Shown piece after piece: positions 23,043 to 34,866 of a stretch of 64,000 bases of DNA (position 1 is its first letter; every line of letters begins with the position of its first letter). The translations under genes and the position numbers were made by a program. The DNA is from Hyparrhenia diplandra (taxonomy: Eukaryota; Streptophyta; Magnoliopsida; Poales; Poaceae). Location of the stretch: NCBI GenBank assembly GCA_015847255.1, contig JADLZK010008428.1:62001-126000 (forward strand). The letters are read 5' to 3'. The notes beneath the pieces are model-generated. The model ran no database searches. It was not told where the DNA came from and was given only the letters and a program-made list of their open reading frames with translations.

Positions 23043-26000
23043 CTACTCCCTCTTCTCCCTTGCGAGTGCTCTTGGTAGCCCAGCTGCTGCCATCGCTGGG
23101 GACTGCAAAAGCCATCATCACCCTTGTCAACAATTTAACTTGCAGTAGGTGAATCATGTATGCAATATAACCATAAGCTGATATGCAGTTACTCCCTCAA
23201 ACGGTCAAACCTTGACTGTGTATGCATAACAGCTTCAACGATGAACATGATAAGCCACATCCAAAGAAAAAAAAAAAAAAGATACCTTCTGGTGAAGCCT
23301 CATTATTGTAGAAACCAATATCTTATCTCCAACTATTTGCCTCATCCGTGTCACCAAGTCACTCCTGCTCATCCTTTTCCTCTGTTTCAAAATTAAGCAC
23401 ACTATGGTTAGCACGCCACAAGCATATTTCTGAACGCAGCCAGAAACCTCAAAAGAGAGGAAAACAACAAGTACAACCTTGAATTCTTCATAGTATCTGA
23501 TGACCAAGTCCATGTCTGAACGTGGCACTTTTGTGGAAATGGCAGCAAAAAGCATTGAAAAAGGGCATCCATGGTGAGGAGGGCCTTGGAGCATGCCCCA
23601 TCTTAGGTGCTTCTTGTACAACACCAGAAGGTGCCAATATTTGAAACCTATCGTCCTGATCAAACCAAACAACAGAATGACAAAGATGGAAGTAACAAGT
23701 AAATTGACAAATCAAAACTATGATTCAGCTAAGCTCAGCAGTTAGAATTTAGATGGTTAGCTATTCATCTATGTAGCAGCTTTCTTCAAGACATAACTCA
23801 TCACATCAGTTTCCAATTTCACTCAGCACAATAATTCAGGGGAGTTGGATTAAATAAAAAGAGGATCCATCATTCCCATAGTTCTCATCAACCTAAGAAT
23901 ATGGCTATGACCAAAACGCACGGAACAAACTACATGTTTTGCCAAAATATAAACCTTAGTGAGTGTATAACATCCCCACTTTTTCAGAACTCCATGAGTT
24001 ACTGACAACATTCCATTTCCCACAAGGAAATTATGCCCTTCCATGCATCTAAATTTCTTACTGCAATAAAAAACTAGAGAATTATGCCATTTATCAAACT
24101 ATATGTAGAGCACTATTATAAACAACCAATTTAACAAGTACACGAGGTAACTACAGGATTGGGATTGCCAACAAGGAGCATTTAAATTTCGAAGACTTAG
24201 ATAAATGATATCTGCCATAAGGATAAGGTTAACCATTGACAACCTATTTATATGTTAGTTCAAGATTTGGCAATAAAAAAAAAAAGGCAAATGATAGAAA
24301 GAAGATGCGATCACACATCATTTTACACCATAGTATCATGTTATCAATTACTGCATTCAGGTAATATGTGCTATGAGATGTGCAGCATGCAACACATATT
24401 AGGCATAACCGTGCTGCTCTATATAAAGGATGCTGAGCTTGAGCTATAAACATCCACATCCACACAAGCCGAACCCTAAGAAGGATACCTTGGCTACATT
24501 GTCTGGAGAACCAGCACTTATGATCTCAGATATGTTGGAGTTGGGCACGCTATCCTTTGAGACCAAACATTCTGCAATAGTAACAAATAAATTGCCTTGT
24601 CAAATAAAAAACAGAAGTATTTGGAGTGGGGGTGGGGGTCCAGGGTAGTTAGTACCATTGCTCATGGGAGGTATTTTGACTATAACAGCATATTCAGCAT
24701 ATATGTGTTTATGCACATTAGCATCCCATATAATGTAATTCTGTGGATTTTGAAGATCATCCACGCCATTATCAAAACTTTCATTGGATGGCTGGAATTG
24801 CTTTGATCCAGGCAAAACAACCTCAACATTACCCATTATTACACGGCACAACATCATTCTGATGATGCCATCTTCATGAAAATCAGAATATCTGGCACTG
24901 TAAATATATTTCAAGTAAGACTACAAGAACCATTGGTAACTCAGAAGTAAAGAGAAAAAAGACACCAGTAGCAAAGATAAATTTCTAAACTAGTAGTTGC
25001 AATGAAGAAAAATAGGAAAGGAAATTAAAGACCTAAAAGACAACACATGAGGTGAGTATATAACATAGGAGAAGGAGCGCACATAGGAAAAAAAAAAAAA
25101 AAGTCATGAAACAGAGAAAATGTTTACCATGAATTTGAACAGTTTGCAGGAGCAAGACAAGTCCCAACGCCAAACATGGACCCCTTCTGAGGCTTTACAG
25201 TTTCCAGAGCACCTTGCATTGTCATCTGCTCCATGGTATATCTTGAGCAAGGAAGCCAAGCATAACGCACATTTGCATTCCCCGACGACTCTAGTCTCTT
25301 CGACCTCCTTCTGGAAGAGACCACAACGAATTTGCCTTCGCTGATCTAGCAGTGGTGTTCTATAGATACCAATAATATCTTTCTCGCTAAAAGGCTGACC
25401 TAATCCTTTGAGCAACAAATTCTGCACAGCTGAATCAACACGTGGACCATTGTTTGGCTTGCCAGTAGCTTGTATGGTTCCACTAAAATATTCATTCAAA
25501 TGGAATGAAGGACCTGAATTATTTTCACCAACAGCTTCATACAGCCTGTTATGTGCTTTCAGGTTGTCCTCTGCAATATTATTGGTCCTCTTACTATGAG
25601 AAAATACTTCACCAACAGATACCGAACTTGAGCTTTCAGCTACACTTGACATTCCATCACACTCATCAGCTTCACCTTTCTCATGCTGAGATGGTTTAGA
25701 TGTGTACAGTCTAGCAGATAAATCTGGAAAGAAGTGTTTGCCATGATCATCAACCCATGCTAGTGGTTTGTCTATGGTCATCTCATAATCTATGCAAATC
25801 ATGTTAATGAAGTCCAACAGGATGTGCTTGTTCTGGAACACAACAGTAGTAATTGGCCTCTTCAACTGGAAGTCCTGTTGTGCTAGCTTGACAATATCCT
25901 CTGGAAAATCACTCCAGTCACCATGTTGGTAGAAAAGCACACGCACAGGCAGCCCACTTGTCTTAAAGTTCCAATATGACTCCAATATAGCTCCACTCCC

Positions 26001-26193
26001 ACAGGAAATTAATTTAGACTTCTTACATTTAGCTCTGTCATCAAATGTCGCAGGGTGTTTTTTTTGGATCATGCTGAGAGAACACCATCGCATCATTGCC
26101 TTCAGGGTGCTCCATAGCAGTCTCATGCTTTCTCTTGCGACCAGTAGCTTTCAGAACATGTTCACCCAATGCCAGAACGTTCTTCTGTTCCAT
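23043..26193 (-). CDS. RCD1: RCD1/SRO family protein (WWE, inactive PARP, RST domains), frameshifted
   Basis: A plant-specific nuclear hub protein that binds transcription factors through its RST domain. The PARP-like domain of this family is catalytically inactive. Coding exons: 26193-25128, 24897-24656, 24571-24489, 23655-23478, 23381-23286, 23102-23043; about 574 aa. It starts MEQKNVLALGEHVLKATGRK. The WWE domain includes ESYWNFKTSGLPVRVLFYQ and WVDDHGKHFFPDL. The PARP-like core runs from NLLLKGLGQPFSEKDI through NANVRYAWLPCS and APANCSNS to MMLCRVIMGNVEVV and HKHIYAEYAV. The RST domain includes FAAISTKVPRSDMDLVI and SRSDLVTRMRQIVGDK. Frames break at 26058-26065 (8 A in minus sense, 7 expected), at about 25278-25296 (two single-base losses) and at 23558-23562 (5 T, 4 expected; the exon is 178 nt instead of 177). 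Confidence 0.93.
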
Positions 26194-27797
26194 TTCTTTT
26201 ATAGAGACTCAAACCAAACCAAGTAATTTTTACAGATTTACACAACTAAGTCAAGCAGTTAGCTTAATCTAGCTAATGATACCTAGATTCTGTTAGCATA
26301 GAGTTAATTCCATAACGAGCCACGCTATCCACAACGGTAAGTGAAATGGACCTGAGACCAAAAAGGAAAAAAAGAAGGGGGAAATAAAAATGAATGAAAT
26401 AGATACACGAAGAGAGCAAGAGGAGAGAACAAAAGTGTTGTGCATAAGCATTTATTTACAATTATAGTTAGAGGGCACAAAATGCATGAGTTATTAACTC
26501 TGGAACTTTCCTTGTTGACATATCGCTATTTCTTGCTAAAGTAAAGACCTTCCCCAGTGCCCATGTTATTTGATATTAAAAATTTATCGATGCTTAATTG
26601 AGTCCAGGGAGTTTTCTTGTTTGCAAACCGAATACGACTAGTAAAACAACTCTGCCAGAGTGATTGTTTACCCCGCGCAGAGTAGAATTGTGTGTGCTTC
26701 ACACCATCTCTCTCGATACTGCTGCTCCCAGTAGAGCTGATTGCTGGTGCAGCCACACAAGGAGGCAGCAGAAGATAATAACAGAGAGAAGTTTAAAACC
26801 AACCCTGCTGCTGCAACAGACATTACCAGCATGTCTGTGTTGTAAAACGACCCCGTCATGTCTTTGGCTCTTCTCTGTGGCCGTTTTCCTAGGCACAGAA
26901 ATGACAGCCACAGCGCCACCCCCGTAACAGTTTGATGGAAGTAAAAGCACCTCGTCATGTTGACGCAAGAACCTCAAATATAGATAGATGATGATGACGA
27001 CCCTTGAGGCCCTGATGTGCAAAGCTTGTTATGCTCATTAGGTCAGAATTGTAACATTCAACAACAAAATTTCAAATGACTTTTCTAGAACTTTTACGGC
27101 ATCGTTTGCTAATTAACAGTTGCATGCTGATGACCAGACGCCCAAGGTTGACTGTCACTGGTATTGTATTTACAGTAAATATAAAACATATACTTCACTC
27201 AGTTACATATCACTTGTCGAATTTACTTTTATTTAAAAAAACAGTTTCTAATCAGTTGTGCACTCAACAAATATAGTATCGTCGTGGGGAAAGACTGCAA
27301 CACTAGCGAAGATCATATACTATCAGTGAGCGCTGGTAGAGTCATGACTAGGACGATAAATGAACAAGCGCACTAGAATCGTTGATAATTCATCGTTGGG
27401 GGCAGGAATCGCTTTCCTATCGTGTGTCTATATGAAAAGGAATTGGCTGCTCATCCTACCATGAGGCACAGCAAGCGCATGATGACAGGTACAGATAGTA
27501 TTAGCAGCAACTAGTAGTATACAATAACACAAGAGAAACGCCGGCAGGGCGACAGTAACTAGTACTACATCTGATAATAAGCACCAAAAGATCTCCTCTA
27601 TGTCATAGAATAGATCAATTCAATCAATCCGAATTAGCTTATAGTACATAACAGGAGCCACAAAGTCACAGATGAAGCTAAATCGTAGCAATAGGAAACC
27701 AAATCAATGGGAAAGGGAAAGGAGGTAAGCGGTACCAGTGGTAGGTCATCGGACCCGGCACGCGGAAGATGGATCGGGTAGAGATAATCAGTCAACC

Positions 27798-27821
27798 TCA
27801 AGCATCAGGTAGCGGCGACAT
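27798..27821 (-). promoter_or_regulatory. Candidate 7-codon uORF in RCD1 leader
   Basis: In the proposed first leader exon, ATGTCGCCGCTACCTGATGC starts a 7-residue frame (MSPLPDA) that ends at a TGA. If the leader is as proposed it could dampen RCD1 translation. Confidence 0.35.
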
Positions 27822-27916
27822 GGATTGGACTGGATTGCAACACAATTCTTCCTCTTCGTCTTGGGTAAATCGAATCGAAGGGCAGTAGTAGATGAGGGGA
27901 AAGTGAAAGATAGGAT

Positions 27917-27925
27917 GCCCTTTTA
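27917..27925 (-). promoter_or_regulatory. Possible TATA-like element of RCD1
   Basis: On the minus strand TTAAAAGGG sits between a CGG-rich stretch and the proposed leader. Assigned by position only. Confidence 0.3.
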
Positions 27926-27930
27926 AGCCG

Positions 27931-30039
27931 CCGCCGCCGCTGCTGCTGCCGGCGTCTTCCTCCTCACCCAGCCCCGCGTTCCTGTGGGTGGGCTCCTGCT
28001 TTCCCCTCTTCCGTTCCTCCCCCTGAAACGGATGGCGTTTCCGGTGGGCGAGGAGGGAAGAGGGAGGGGAGAGCGAGCGAGGCAGCCTCGTGTGCGACTC
28101 CCGCGTACATGTAGCGACGGGCCGACATGGGCAGGTGCCGCATCGGGCCGTCCGTTGCGTCCTGTGGGCGGCATCGGACGGCCCTAGTGGGGTCGACGGG
28201 TGCGTGAGGCCATTTTCTTCTGGTGGGGCCAGGGTCGGCCGGCCATCGGGTTGGGGTTTCTTGGAGAGGGGGGCGTGGACCTGGCTGCCCACCACCGCTC
28301 CGCTTCCGTTTCCCGGAAGCACGAGGAGAGTGTCATGGTGTGTGTGGGCCCACTTTTTTTTATATATATCAAATTGAATAAAAAATATACTCTACCAAAG
28401 CCTTTTTTTTATTTGATTGATTGTACCAGTGGTTTACCTTGGATTATTTTTTCAATAAATTTTCCTTGGATTATTGCTGGTCTTATTCCTCTTTTTCTTC
28501 TTCTCTTACAAGGAAAGAAACAGGAGAAATTGTTGGATACTGTTTTTTGTTTGTTTGTTGGGGTGTAGGACGTTTTTGTTGTGTCCATCAGCGGATGTGT
28601 CTATACAATCGGATGTACGTATGAGTTATATGCATATAAATATTTATTTCGGACATATATTATGCCTCCATATGTATTGTAGCAAGCTACAATATATCGC
28701 GATTTGTTTGTTTTATTGTTGTTTTAGACAAAAGGATTTTGGAACTTTTATTTATATCAGGGACAAAAATACCAAAGTGTCTCGTCATGCTTCCTATTTG
28801 GTTGATTGACAACTATGACTTTAACGAAAGCGAAATTTTCAGGAGAGAAAAAACGAATAAAATGAAACAAAAACTGACGTGAAAAGTAATTTCTTGCAAC
28901 CGAGATCTTTTCCCTTTTCTTTCTCCCTTTTTTTTTTTTGTTGAGAAAATCTTCCTCATTTTTTAAGTAAGGTTCTTTTCGGCCTTTTCTTCTAGCCCGT
29001 ACAGGGATAGTAGATGGGCCGGCCCAAAGACGATCCGCCCGCCTCCGCCTCCTCCGAAGCGGGCCTGCAACCACAATTATTGACCCATACAAAGCCCACA
29101 TTCGCCTTCTCTCTTGAGGTTTCAGCAGAGCCTTGAATCCCATCGATATCCCCCTACCGGGCGGTTCGTCGCCGCCCGCCCGCCGCCATGACGATCGACG
29201 ATGTGCCACGCCAACCAACTCCAACCGGTGCAACTCCGGCCTCCGTCGTCCCGCCCGTTGCTATCTCGACCACCGCAGCGGCGCCGACCACAAATTCTTT
29301 CTCCCAAAGGGATCGGGCGGCCATATCGAGGCGACCGTCATCGCGCGCCGCGCCGCCGCCCGATACCGCCGGCCGACAGGCCAGGCCACAAGCGGCGGGC
29401 GGCTGCGGCGTCAATGTCCCCACGCGACGCTCCTCATCGCCCCCGCTCACGATCTCTCGTAGTCTCATATGCATGCATGATTGCTTTGCTTGCCATTCGC
29501 CGACATTAGGTTAAATGTGGCCAATAATTCCGATCCGAATAATTTATGTGTATAGTAGTCTCCTTTGATTAAATTCAATCCCACCGAACTGCCAATCACC
29601 GCTCCACGGTGTGCACTATACAACAAAACTTCGACAAGAGGATATAGATATATAAATCCCTACATGCTGAATTTTTATTATTATGCACTTTATGTTTAGG
29701 CATGACCGTAGTAAAAAGCTGTGAATAGTCAAAATCTTCTAAAAAGAGTCACGCTTGGGAAAGGGGTCCCGTTCGTCCGGATCCCCCGCGTGGCTCTCCT
29801 CGTGATAAGGCGACTCCCCACCGCCCGGCGACCTCCCTCCCTGGCCGTTTGCTTCGTTCCTCGGCTAGCGGCGGCGGCGATCACTGTGTGGTGCCCAAAA
29901 AGGCAGCCCGCACCAGTTCCCTACCCTACTCTCCCACCCCCCCTCCACCGTGTCGGACCCTCGGTTTTATGTGAGCAAGGCTAGCGGGGAGGCGACCCTA
30001 GAAACGATGGATCCATGCCCTCTTGGATATTGAGGATTG
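27931..30039. other. GC-rich upstream region of RCD1 and unassigned sequence
   Basis: 27931-28340 is GC-rich and is the presumed RCD1 promoter. 28340-28990 is AT-rich without features. 28990-29470 is a second GC-rich island with TGGGCC/GGCCCA elements and plus-strand frames of about 100 codons (29188-29514) but no recognisable domain. It could be a lost first exon or promoter, and I do not call a gene. Confidence 0.3.
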
Positions 30040-30050
30040 ACGCTAATGCC

Positions 30051-30345
30051 TTTTTTTAGAATTACAAAGGACAACACGTAGACACTTACAACACGCACGT
30101 ACACTCACCCCTATGAATACACGCACACAAGCCCTACCTCTATGAGCACCTCCGGCACTCGAGAGATTCCCTCGAAGTCACCATTGGCGCCTGCGTCGCC
30201 GGCGGAACGCCGCGCTTACCACTAAATGCATAACGCAGATAAATCCTGCGAAAATCCCGAGAAAAGGTGCGGCAAAGAGGATTTGATCCACGGTGGGTAG
30301 CGTCCCACTGGACCATCCTACCATTGGACTACAAGCCAATTCGCA
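30051..30345 (-). mobile_element. Full-length tRNA-derived SINE
   Basis: Read on the minus strand it begins with a tRNA-like head containing a perfect A-box (TAGTCCAATGG), continues through a conserved body (GGTGCTCATAGAGGTAGGG ... GGGGTGAGTGTACGTGCG) and ends in a short A run. An exact 11-bp target duplication ACGCTAATGCC flanks it at 30040-30050 and 30346-30356, which fixes both ends. Confidence 0.88.
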
Positions 30346-30589
30346 ACGCTAATGCCCTTCCACCGCCAAAGAAAGCCGAGCGCACTTCCGGCATGAAAAA
30401 AAAGTTGGACCGGTGGAATGAAATGCGGGTGGGGATCAAACTTGATCCCTCCCGAAGTTGCCCTAAAACAATGTCTTAATAAACTAATTTTAAATGGAGG
30501 CAGTTCATCTGGGTAAAACTATTACATAATCACCTAATTAACTTTCTTGTCTATTTCAATATTTCATGGACTGAATATCTTTTTTTAGA

Positions 30590-31550
30590 TAAAGGATATA
30601 TCCGCTTCATATATCCGAGGATAGAATCAGACCAATTATTACAAACTCACACACAACATAAAGAGATTTAGGTCTACATTTGTCAAAAATCACCTCGTTC
30701 CTTGTTAACCAAATTGCCCAAAGAAGAGCTGCAACTGCTGTTAATAACAATGTATTATACTTTTTATTACCCAATTTGGACAAGTTCTGAAACAAATCAC
30801 CTATACTCAAAGGTGGGACGATTCCAAACAGTGTATGAATAGAACACCACAAAAATTTAGCATGAAAACAATCAAAAAAGAGGTGTTGAATCGATTCCAA
30901 GGAATGGCAAAAGGAACAACCAATATCCCCCTGCCAATTTCTCCTTGCCAAATTATCTTTGGTTAGAATTACACCTCTTTTTAAATATCATATGAAAACC
31001 TTGATTTTCATGGGTAACCTTGTCTGCCAAATATCTTGTGACACTCTCACCCCATTATTAAACTTGACTGTGAAGTTCCCCAAGGCTTTTAAACCCCATA
31101 CAAACACATCTCTTTCCTCAAGTAAGTTAACTTGTTGTAAAGAAGCTACAATACGATTCCAATTAATTAAGTTTGCACCCACCAAACTTTTTGTAAACGA
31201 GATATTTAGTAGAGGAGCACTCATTACTTTGGCTACAATATCTTGTTTTCTTCTTACAATGTTAAACAATGCAGGGAAACTAACTTTGAGTGGTTTGTTT
31301 CCCAGCCAAGTGTCTAACTAGAATCTTGTTTGTGTCCCGTCTTTTACTTTAAAATGTCCCAATTCCATAAAATTATCTTTAACATTCATGAGACTCTTCC
31401 AAATATGTGAGTCAGTTGGTCTTTTTGTTCAACTCCCTAGAGTTTTAATATATTTGTTTCTCAAAAGATCTTGCCACATCCCATCCTCGTTCAATAATTT
31501 AAACAGCCATTTACTCATGGACTGTATATCTAGGCTAGAAACACTCGCTT
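30590..31550 (-). mobile_element. LINE remnant with zf-RVT (reverse-transcriptase zinc-binding) region
   Basis: Minus-strand fragments in shifting frames read together as the C-terminal part of a plant L1-type ORF2. They include the zf-RVT motif (ARRNWQGDIGCSFCHSLE, then IQHLFFDC, then ALLWAIWLTRNEVIFDKCRP) and upstream pieces (LPMKIKVF; KWLFKLLNEDGMWQDLL). Stops and frameshifts show a dead copy. Its 5' side abuts the duplicated non-coding block that starts near 31616. Confidence 0.8.
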
Positions 31551-31871
31551 TACATTGACAATGGCTGGGCCAATGCAAGGCTCTATGCATGGAAGCAGAA
31601 AGAAACAAGAAGATAACCGACATGAAGATCAGTGGTAGACCCGGCTTGCGATTGGGCGCTACACGTGCAAGCAATACATTTGCAGAGGAACTACCACACT
31701 GAGTAAAGCTAGTATTACATGCATGCAGTAATAGGACACATGAGGTTCAACGTACCCTCTGGCGGCCGGCCGGCCGGTCGACCATGGACGGCGATGATGA
31801 TGACAAGTGAAAACAGGAAATGGTGCTTCAAGGAAAAAAGACCAGCAAATGGCTTTTTTGCTTGCTTCAGC

Positions 31872-31999
31872 AAACCCTACCCCCTATGAGCACCTCCGGA
31901 AAAAACAGACCAGCACGTACAGTGCTTGCTAATGCAGGAAAATGGGAAAATCCCAAGAAAGGTTGATTTGAACCCACGGCTCCTACCATTTAACCCAAC
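31872..31999 (-). mobile_element. Truncated SINE of the same family
   Basis: Minus-strand remnant sharing the body motif (CTATGAGCACCTCCGG on the plus strand), the AAAATCCC...GAAAGG part and the B-box-like GATTTGAACCCACGG with the full SINE at 30051-30345, but with the middle deleted. Confidence 0.6.
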
Positions 32000-32562
32000 C
32001 TCCTCCAGCAAAGTGGAAGCATTTGGGGAGGAGCTATCTATCTTCTATAGCTTTGACTTCTTATCTAAAAATGATTGTCATCTTAATTATTTTCTAATAT
32101 TCAGCAGAAAATGACTACTTCTAAAAAAAAAAAATGTTTGGTGTTTATTCCTATGTCTCCTTTGCTTGCTGGAGCCAAATTAATTGTGCCAACCAGACCC
32201 TGTATAGAATATATCCATAGATGAAATTTGCAAGTCACACTGCTAATAAAGCCATTCTATTCGCTCATCAACTCAACTTGTTATTTAGCAGCTTAATTAT
32301 TAACATCAAGCTCCAGGCTGAGCAAGTAATAAGGGACCATGGTCGAACAATTGAGATTGAGAACGACCTACAGTAGCTAGCACATGAGTTTTTGAAACAA
32401 GAAAGAAGCACAACAAGTTATGAATTTTGTGGTGGTGGTAAACATCGATTATTATAACTTTTTATATAAATTTTGTCTTCATCTGATTTCATTTGAAAAA
32501 ATTTATGATTTTTTTATCTATTTTGGCCAATGATGCCACTAAGTGTGTGTCTGAAATTATAA

Positions 32563-32750
32563 GGCCCCTGTTTGTTTGAGGGATTTTTTAGTCCCCGGAC
32601 TGAAAAAAAAAAGTCCCCGAGAAACCAAATTGTAGGGACTTTGGGGGACTTTTTCCCTATTAGTCCTGCAAAAGACTCTCTTAGAGGGATTTTTTTTTAT
32701 TAGTCCTGGGACTAAAAAAGTCTCAGGACTTTTCTAAACCAAACAGGGCC
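32563..32750. mobile_element. Tourist/Harbinger-type MITE
   Basis: The ends GGCCCCTGTTTG and CCAAACAGGGCC are inverted repeats, flanked on both sides by TAA (32560-32562, 32751-32753), the Harbinger target preference. 188 bp with self-complementary interior (TTTAGTCCC / GGGACTAAA). Confidence 0.85.
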
Positions 32751-33087
32751 TAAATTCCTATACTGACTTTAGTGCTAGTATGGAGAAGGCAGCCATGCAT
32801 GTTGATCTTAGGGAGTGAGAGAGGAGAGGAATGGGAAGTGATTAGTAGATGGATGATACCGCGCGCGCTGTGTGTATTGCCTCTGAATCCTGATGGGGCA
32901 TCTCTCTGCTGCTGCTGCTGCCTCTGCATACTGCATTTGCATTGGTTTGCATGCATGCAGCCCATGTCTTTTGGTCAGAGTGAACTGGAAGACCGGCCGT
33001 ATGTGCATGCATGCGATGACTGTTGCATTGCTCTCTTGCCTTCTTCCCACCGGCCGGCCGGCCTTTTCCTCTCTGCATGCTACGGCC

Positions 33088-33137
33088 TGATCGATGAGGA
33101 ATTGAAGAAAGAATTCATTCCTCTTCATCGATCATCA
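33088..33137. other. Short hairpin-forming sequence
   Basis: TGATCGATGAGGAATT pairs with AATTCATTCCTCTTCATCGATCA over about 16-20 bases with small bulges, leaving a short purine-rich loop. In copy A of the duplicated block; not evident in copy B. Confidence 0.5.
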
Positions 33138-33158
33138 TATGCTACCTGCCTGCTGAAT

Positions 33159-33237
33159 TGATGCCAATGCCATGCACATAAGCAGGGAGAGCTGCGCTGC
33201 AATATTGCATCTGAATGCATGCATGGGCATGGCATCA
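33159..33237. other. 79-nt imperfect hairpin (pre-miRNA-sized)
   Basis: The 5' arm TGATGCCAATGCCATGCA and the 3' arm TGCATGGGCATGGCATCA pair over 18 bases with one bulge on each side, and the outer 8 pairs are perfect. The size resembles a short pre-miRNA, but I recognise no known plant miRNA sequence in it. Confidence 0.45.
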
Positions 33238-33561
33238 GCACGCACGGCACGGGCCGGCAGATCTATCGAACCCGTGCAGTGCAGCGCAGCGCATTTTTCA
33301 TCGATCTTCTTCATGCATCCAGCTGCGGTTATACGCAACGCAAGGTTCATAACAGTACCTGTACCTTTATTTGACATAATTGAAGGCTGCAAGTAGCTGA
33401 TCTGGGCTCGCATGTGCATGCATGCGCTCCTGCAGCGCATGTCGGCATGGCCGCGCCGCGAATTCACGCGTGCGGCAGAGCATGCATGCATGCGCTCCGA
33501 GGAAGAAGCTAAGCTTGCTAATTAACTGCTCCAATCCCAGTAGCTTCACAGTTCAGAAAAA

Positions 33562-34183
33562 AGTTTCAAAAAAAAAAAAAAAAAAAACTCATATTGGATT
33601 AGTACGCGCCCACATAAGCATATTCTTGTTGTCCACATGTCTCCACACACATACCATGGTACCCGGTGCCAGAGAGTAGCAAGTGTGTATCATTTTGAGC
33701 ATCTTTGGTTGGTTCTTGGTTATGAAACTTGTTATTTTCAAAAAAAAAAAATAAACGAATATATAGGATTTATTCTATAATTAAAAATAAATCCTTATAA
33801 ATTTGTTTCAAAAAGGTTTTCAAAAATAGTTTATTTCGGTTTTCAAGTCCGGGTTCAGAATAAATCTGAATCTATAATTAAGAAAAAACGTAGTTTACAA
33901 CATTTCAAAAAGTTCTATAAAATGACCTTTTAAAAGAATTTCAAAATGTACTTTTTAATGTTGTAGGCTTCAAAAGATTTGTTTTGAAAATATGTTTAAA
34001 AATATCTTACAAAGGTCCAAAAACTGTTATGGGACAAATCCACCCTTTTCCTTAATTTTTCATTTCACATTCTTCCCCTCTAGGTGGTCTTTCCTCCCCA
34101 CCCATCTAGTAGAAGTCTAGATCGTCTCCCTCTCTCTGACCGATAGGTGAGCCCTCGTCTCCCACCACCAATCAACCCCCTTC
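33562..34183. other. AT-rich spacer
   Basis: Contains A-tracts at 33569-33587 and 33739-33751 and T/A-rich text. No gene or repeat boundary recognised. Confidence 0.4.
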
Positions 34184-34186
34184 TTC

Positions 34187-34863
34187 CACTACTACCTATT
34201 TGATTTTTTCGTGGGCGGTCATTTTCGATTTTCCGTGGCGGTTTTCAAAGCCGCCACCAATGGAAGGTCACGGAAAATGGATGGATAGACACGGGCGTTT
34301 TGGAAGCACCAAAACCGCCATGGTAAATAAAAATTTTAAAAAGAAAAGCCAGACGAAACCCTAACGGGCCCGGCCAGCATCTGATTGGCAGGCCTATGCC
34401 GCCAGCCGCCAGGAGCTGGAGCTGCTGGTGAGCCGGAGCCCCGCTTTGGCCGGCCGGTGAGCTAGCTTTATTAGCCGCCGCTTCTGGCCGCCGCTTTGCC
34501 GCCGTTGCCGCGTTGCCGCCCTCAGCCCGCGAACGGCGCGCCGCGTCAAGGCCAAGGGCCCCGGGTGGCCGCCTTTGCCGCCGCTGGGAGGAAGGGGGGG
34601 CGGCGCGGCGCCGGATCCGGGGCGGCGCCGGAGGGAGGGGTGGGAGGCCGGTAGCGAGAAAGGGGCCGAGACTCGCTGAGCGAGAGGTGAGGCCGATCGC
34701 GCGAGCGAGAAGTGAGAGAGAAGTGAGTGGGTCAGTTAGGGTTTGGTCGCGATATATATATCGGGACTTATTGGGCCCGAGATGGAATCGTTGTTCCAAG
34801 TTGTTGGGAACCGCCACGAAAAATGATTTCCAAACACCATGCAAGTTCAATCATATAGTAGTG
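34187..34863. mobile_element. Small CACTA transposon (677 bp)
   Basis: Starts CACTACTACC and ends (reverse complement) CACTACTATA, with the 3-bp duplication TTC on both sides (34184-34186 and 34864-34866), as expected for CACTA elements. Subterminal copies of CGTGGCGGTT / AACCGCCA occur near both ends. The interior is very GC-rich and holds an open frame on each strand but no transposase; it may carry captured host sequence. Confidence 0.85.
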
Positions 34864-34866
34864 TTC

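Larger units (their letters stand above)
26194..27930 (-). other. Probable RCD1 5' leader with leader intron
   Basis: RCD1-type genes commonly carry a 5'-UTR intron. Here a GC-rich transcribed-looking block at about 27740-27915 (minus) ends in CTG followed by GTACCG, a possible donor, and the coding exon begins 1.5 kb away. No open frame of interest lies between. The exact acceptor is not resolved. Confidence 0.4.
31616..33561. repeat. Non-coding duplicated block, copy A
   Basis: Shares ordered blocks with 52101-55170: 31616-31662 with 52101-52148 (ACATGAAGATC...GGTAGACCC), 31711-31808 with 52188-52278 (CATGCATGCAGTAATAG, then CTCTGGCGGCCGGCC), 32882-33067 with 53031-53224 (CTGATGGGGCATCTCTCTGC, then a GGCCGGCCGGCC run), and 33333-33561 with 54897-55170 (CTGTACCTTTATTTGA, then GCATGCATGCGCTCCGAGGA). 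Rich in TGCATGCA motifs. No conserved open frame. Interrupted by a SINE fragment and a MITE that copy B lacks. Confidence 0.75.

Noticed and set aside
29188..29514. 108-codon frame in a GC-rich island
   Set aside because: Ser/Thr/Ala/Pro-rich text typical of GC-rich DNA; no splice partner or domain.
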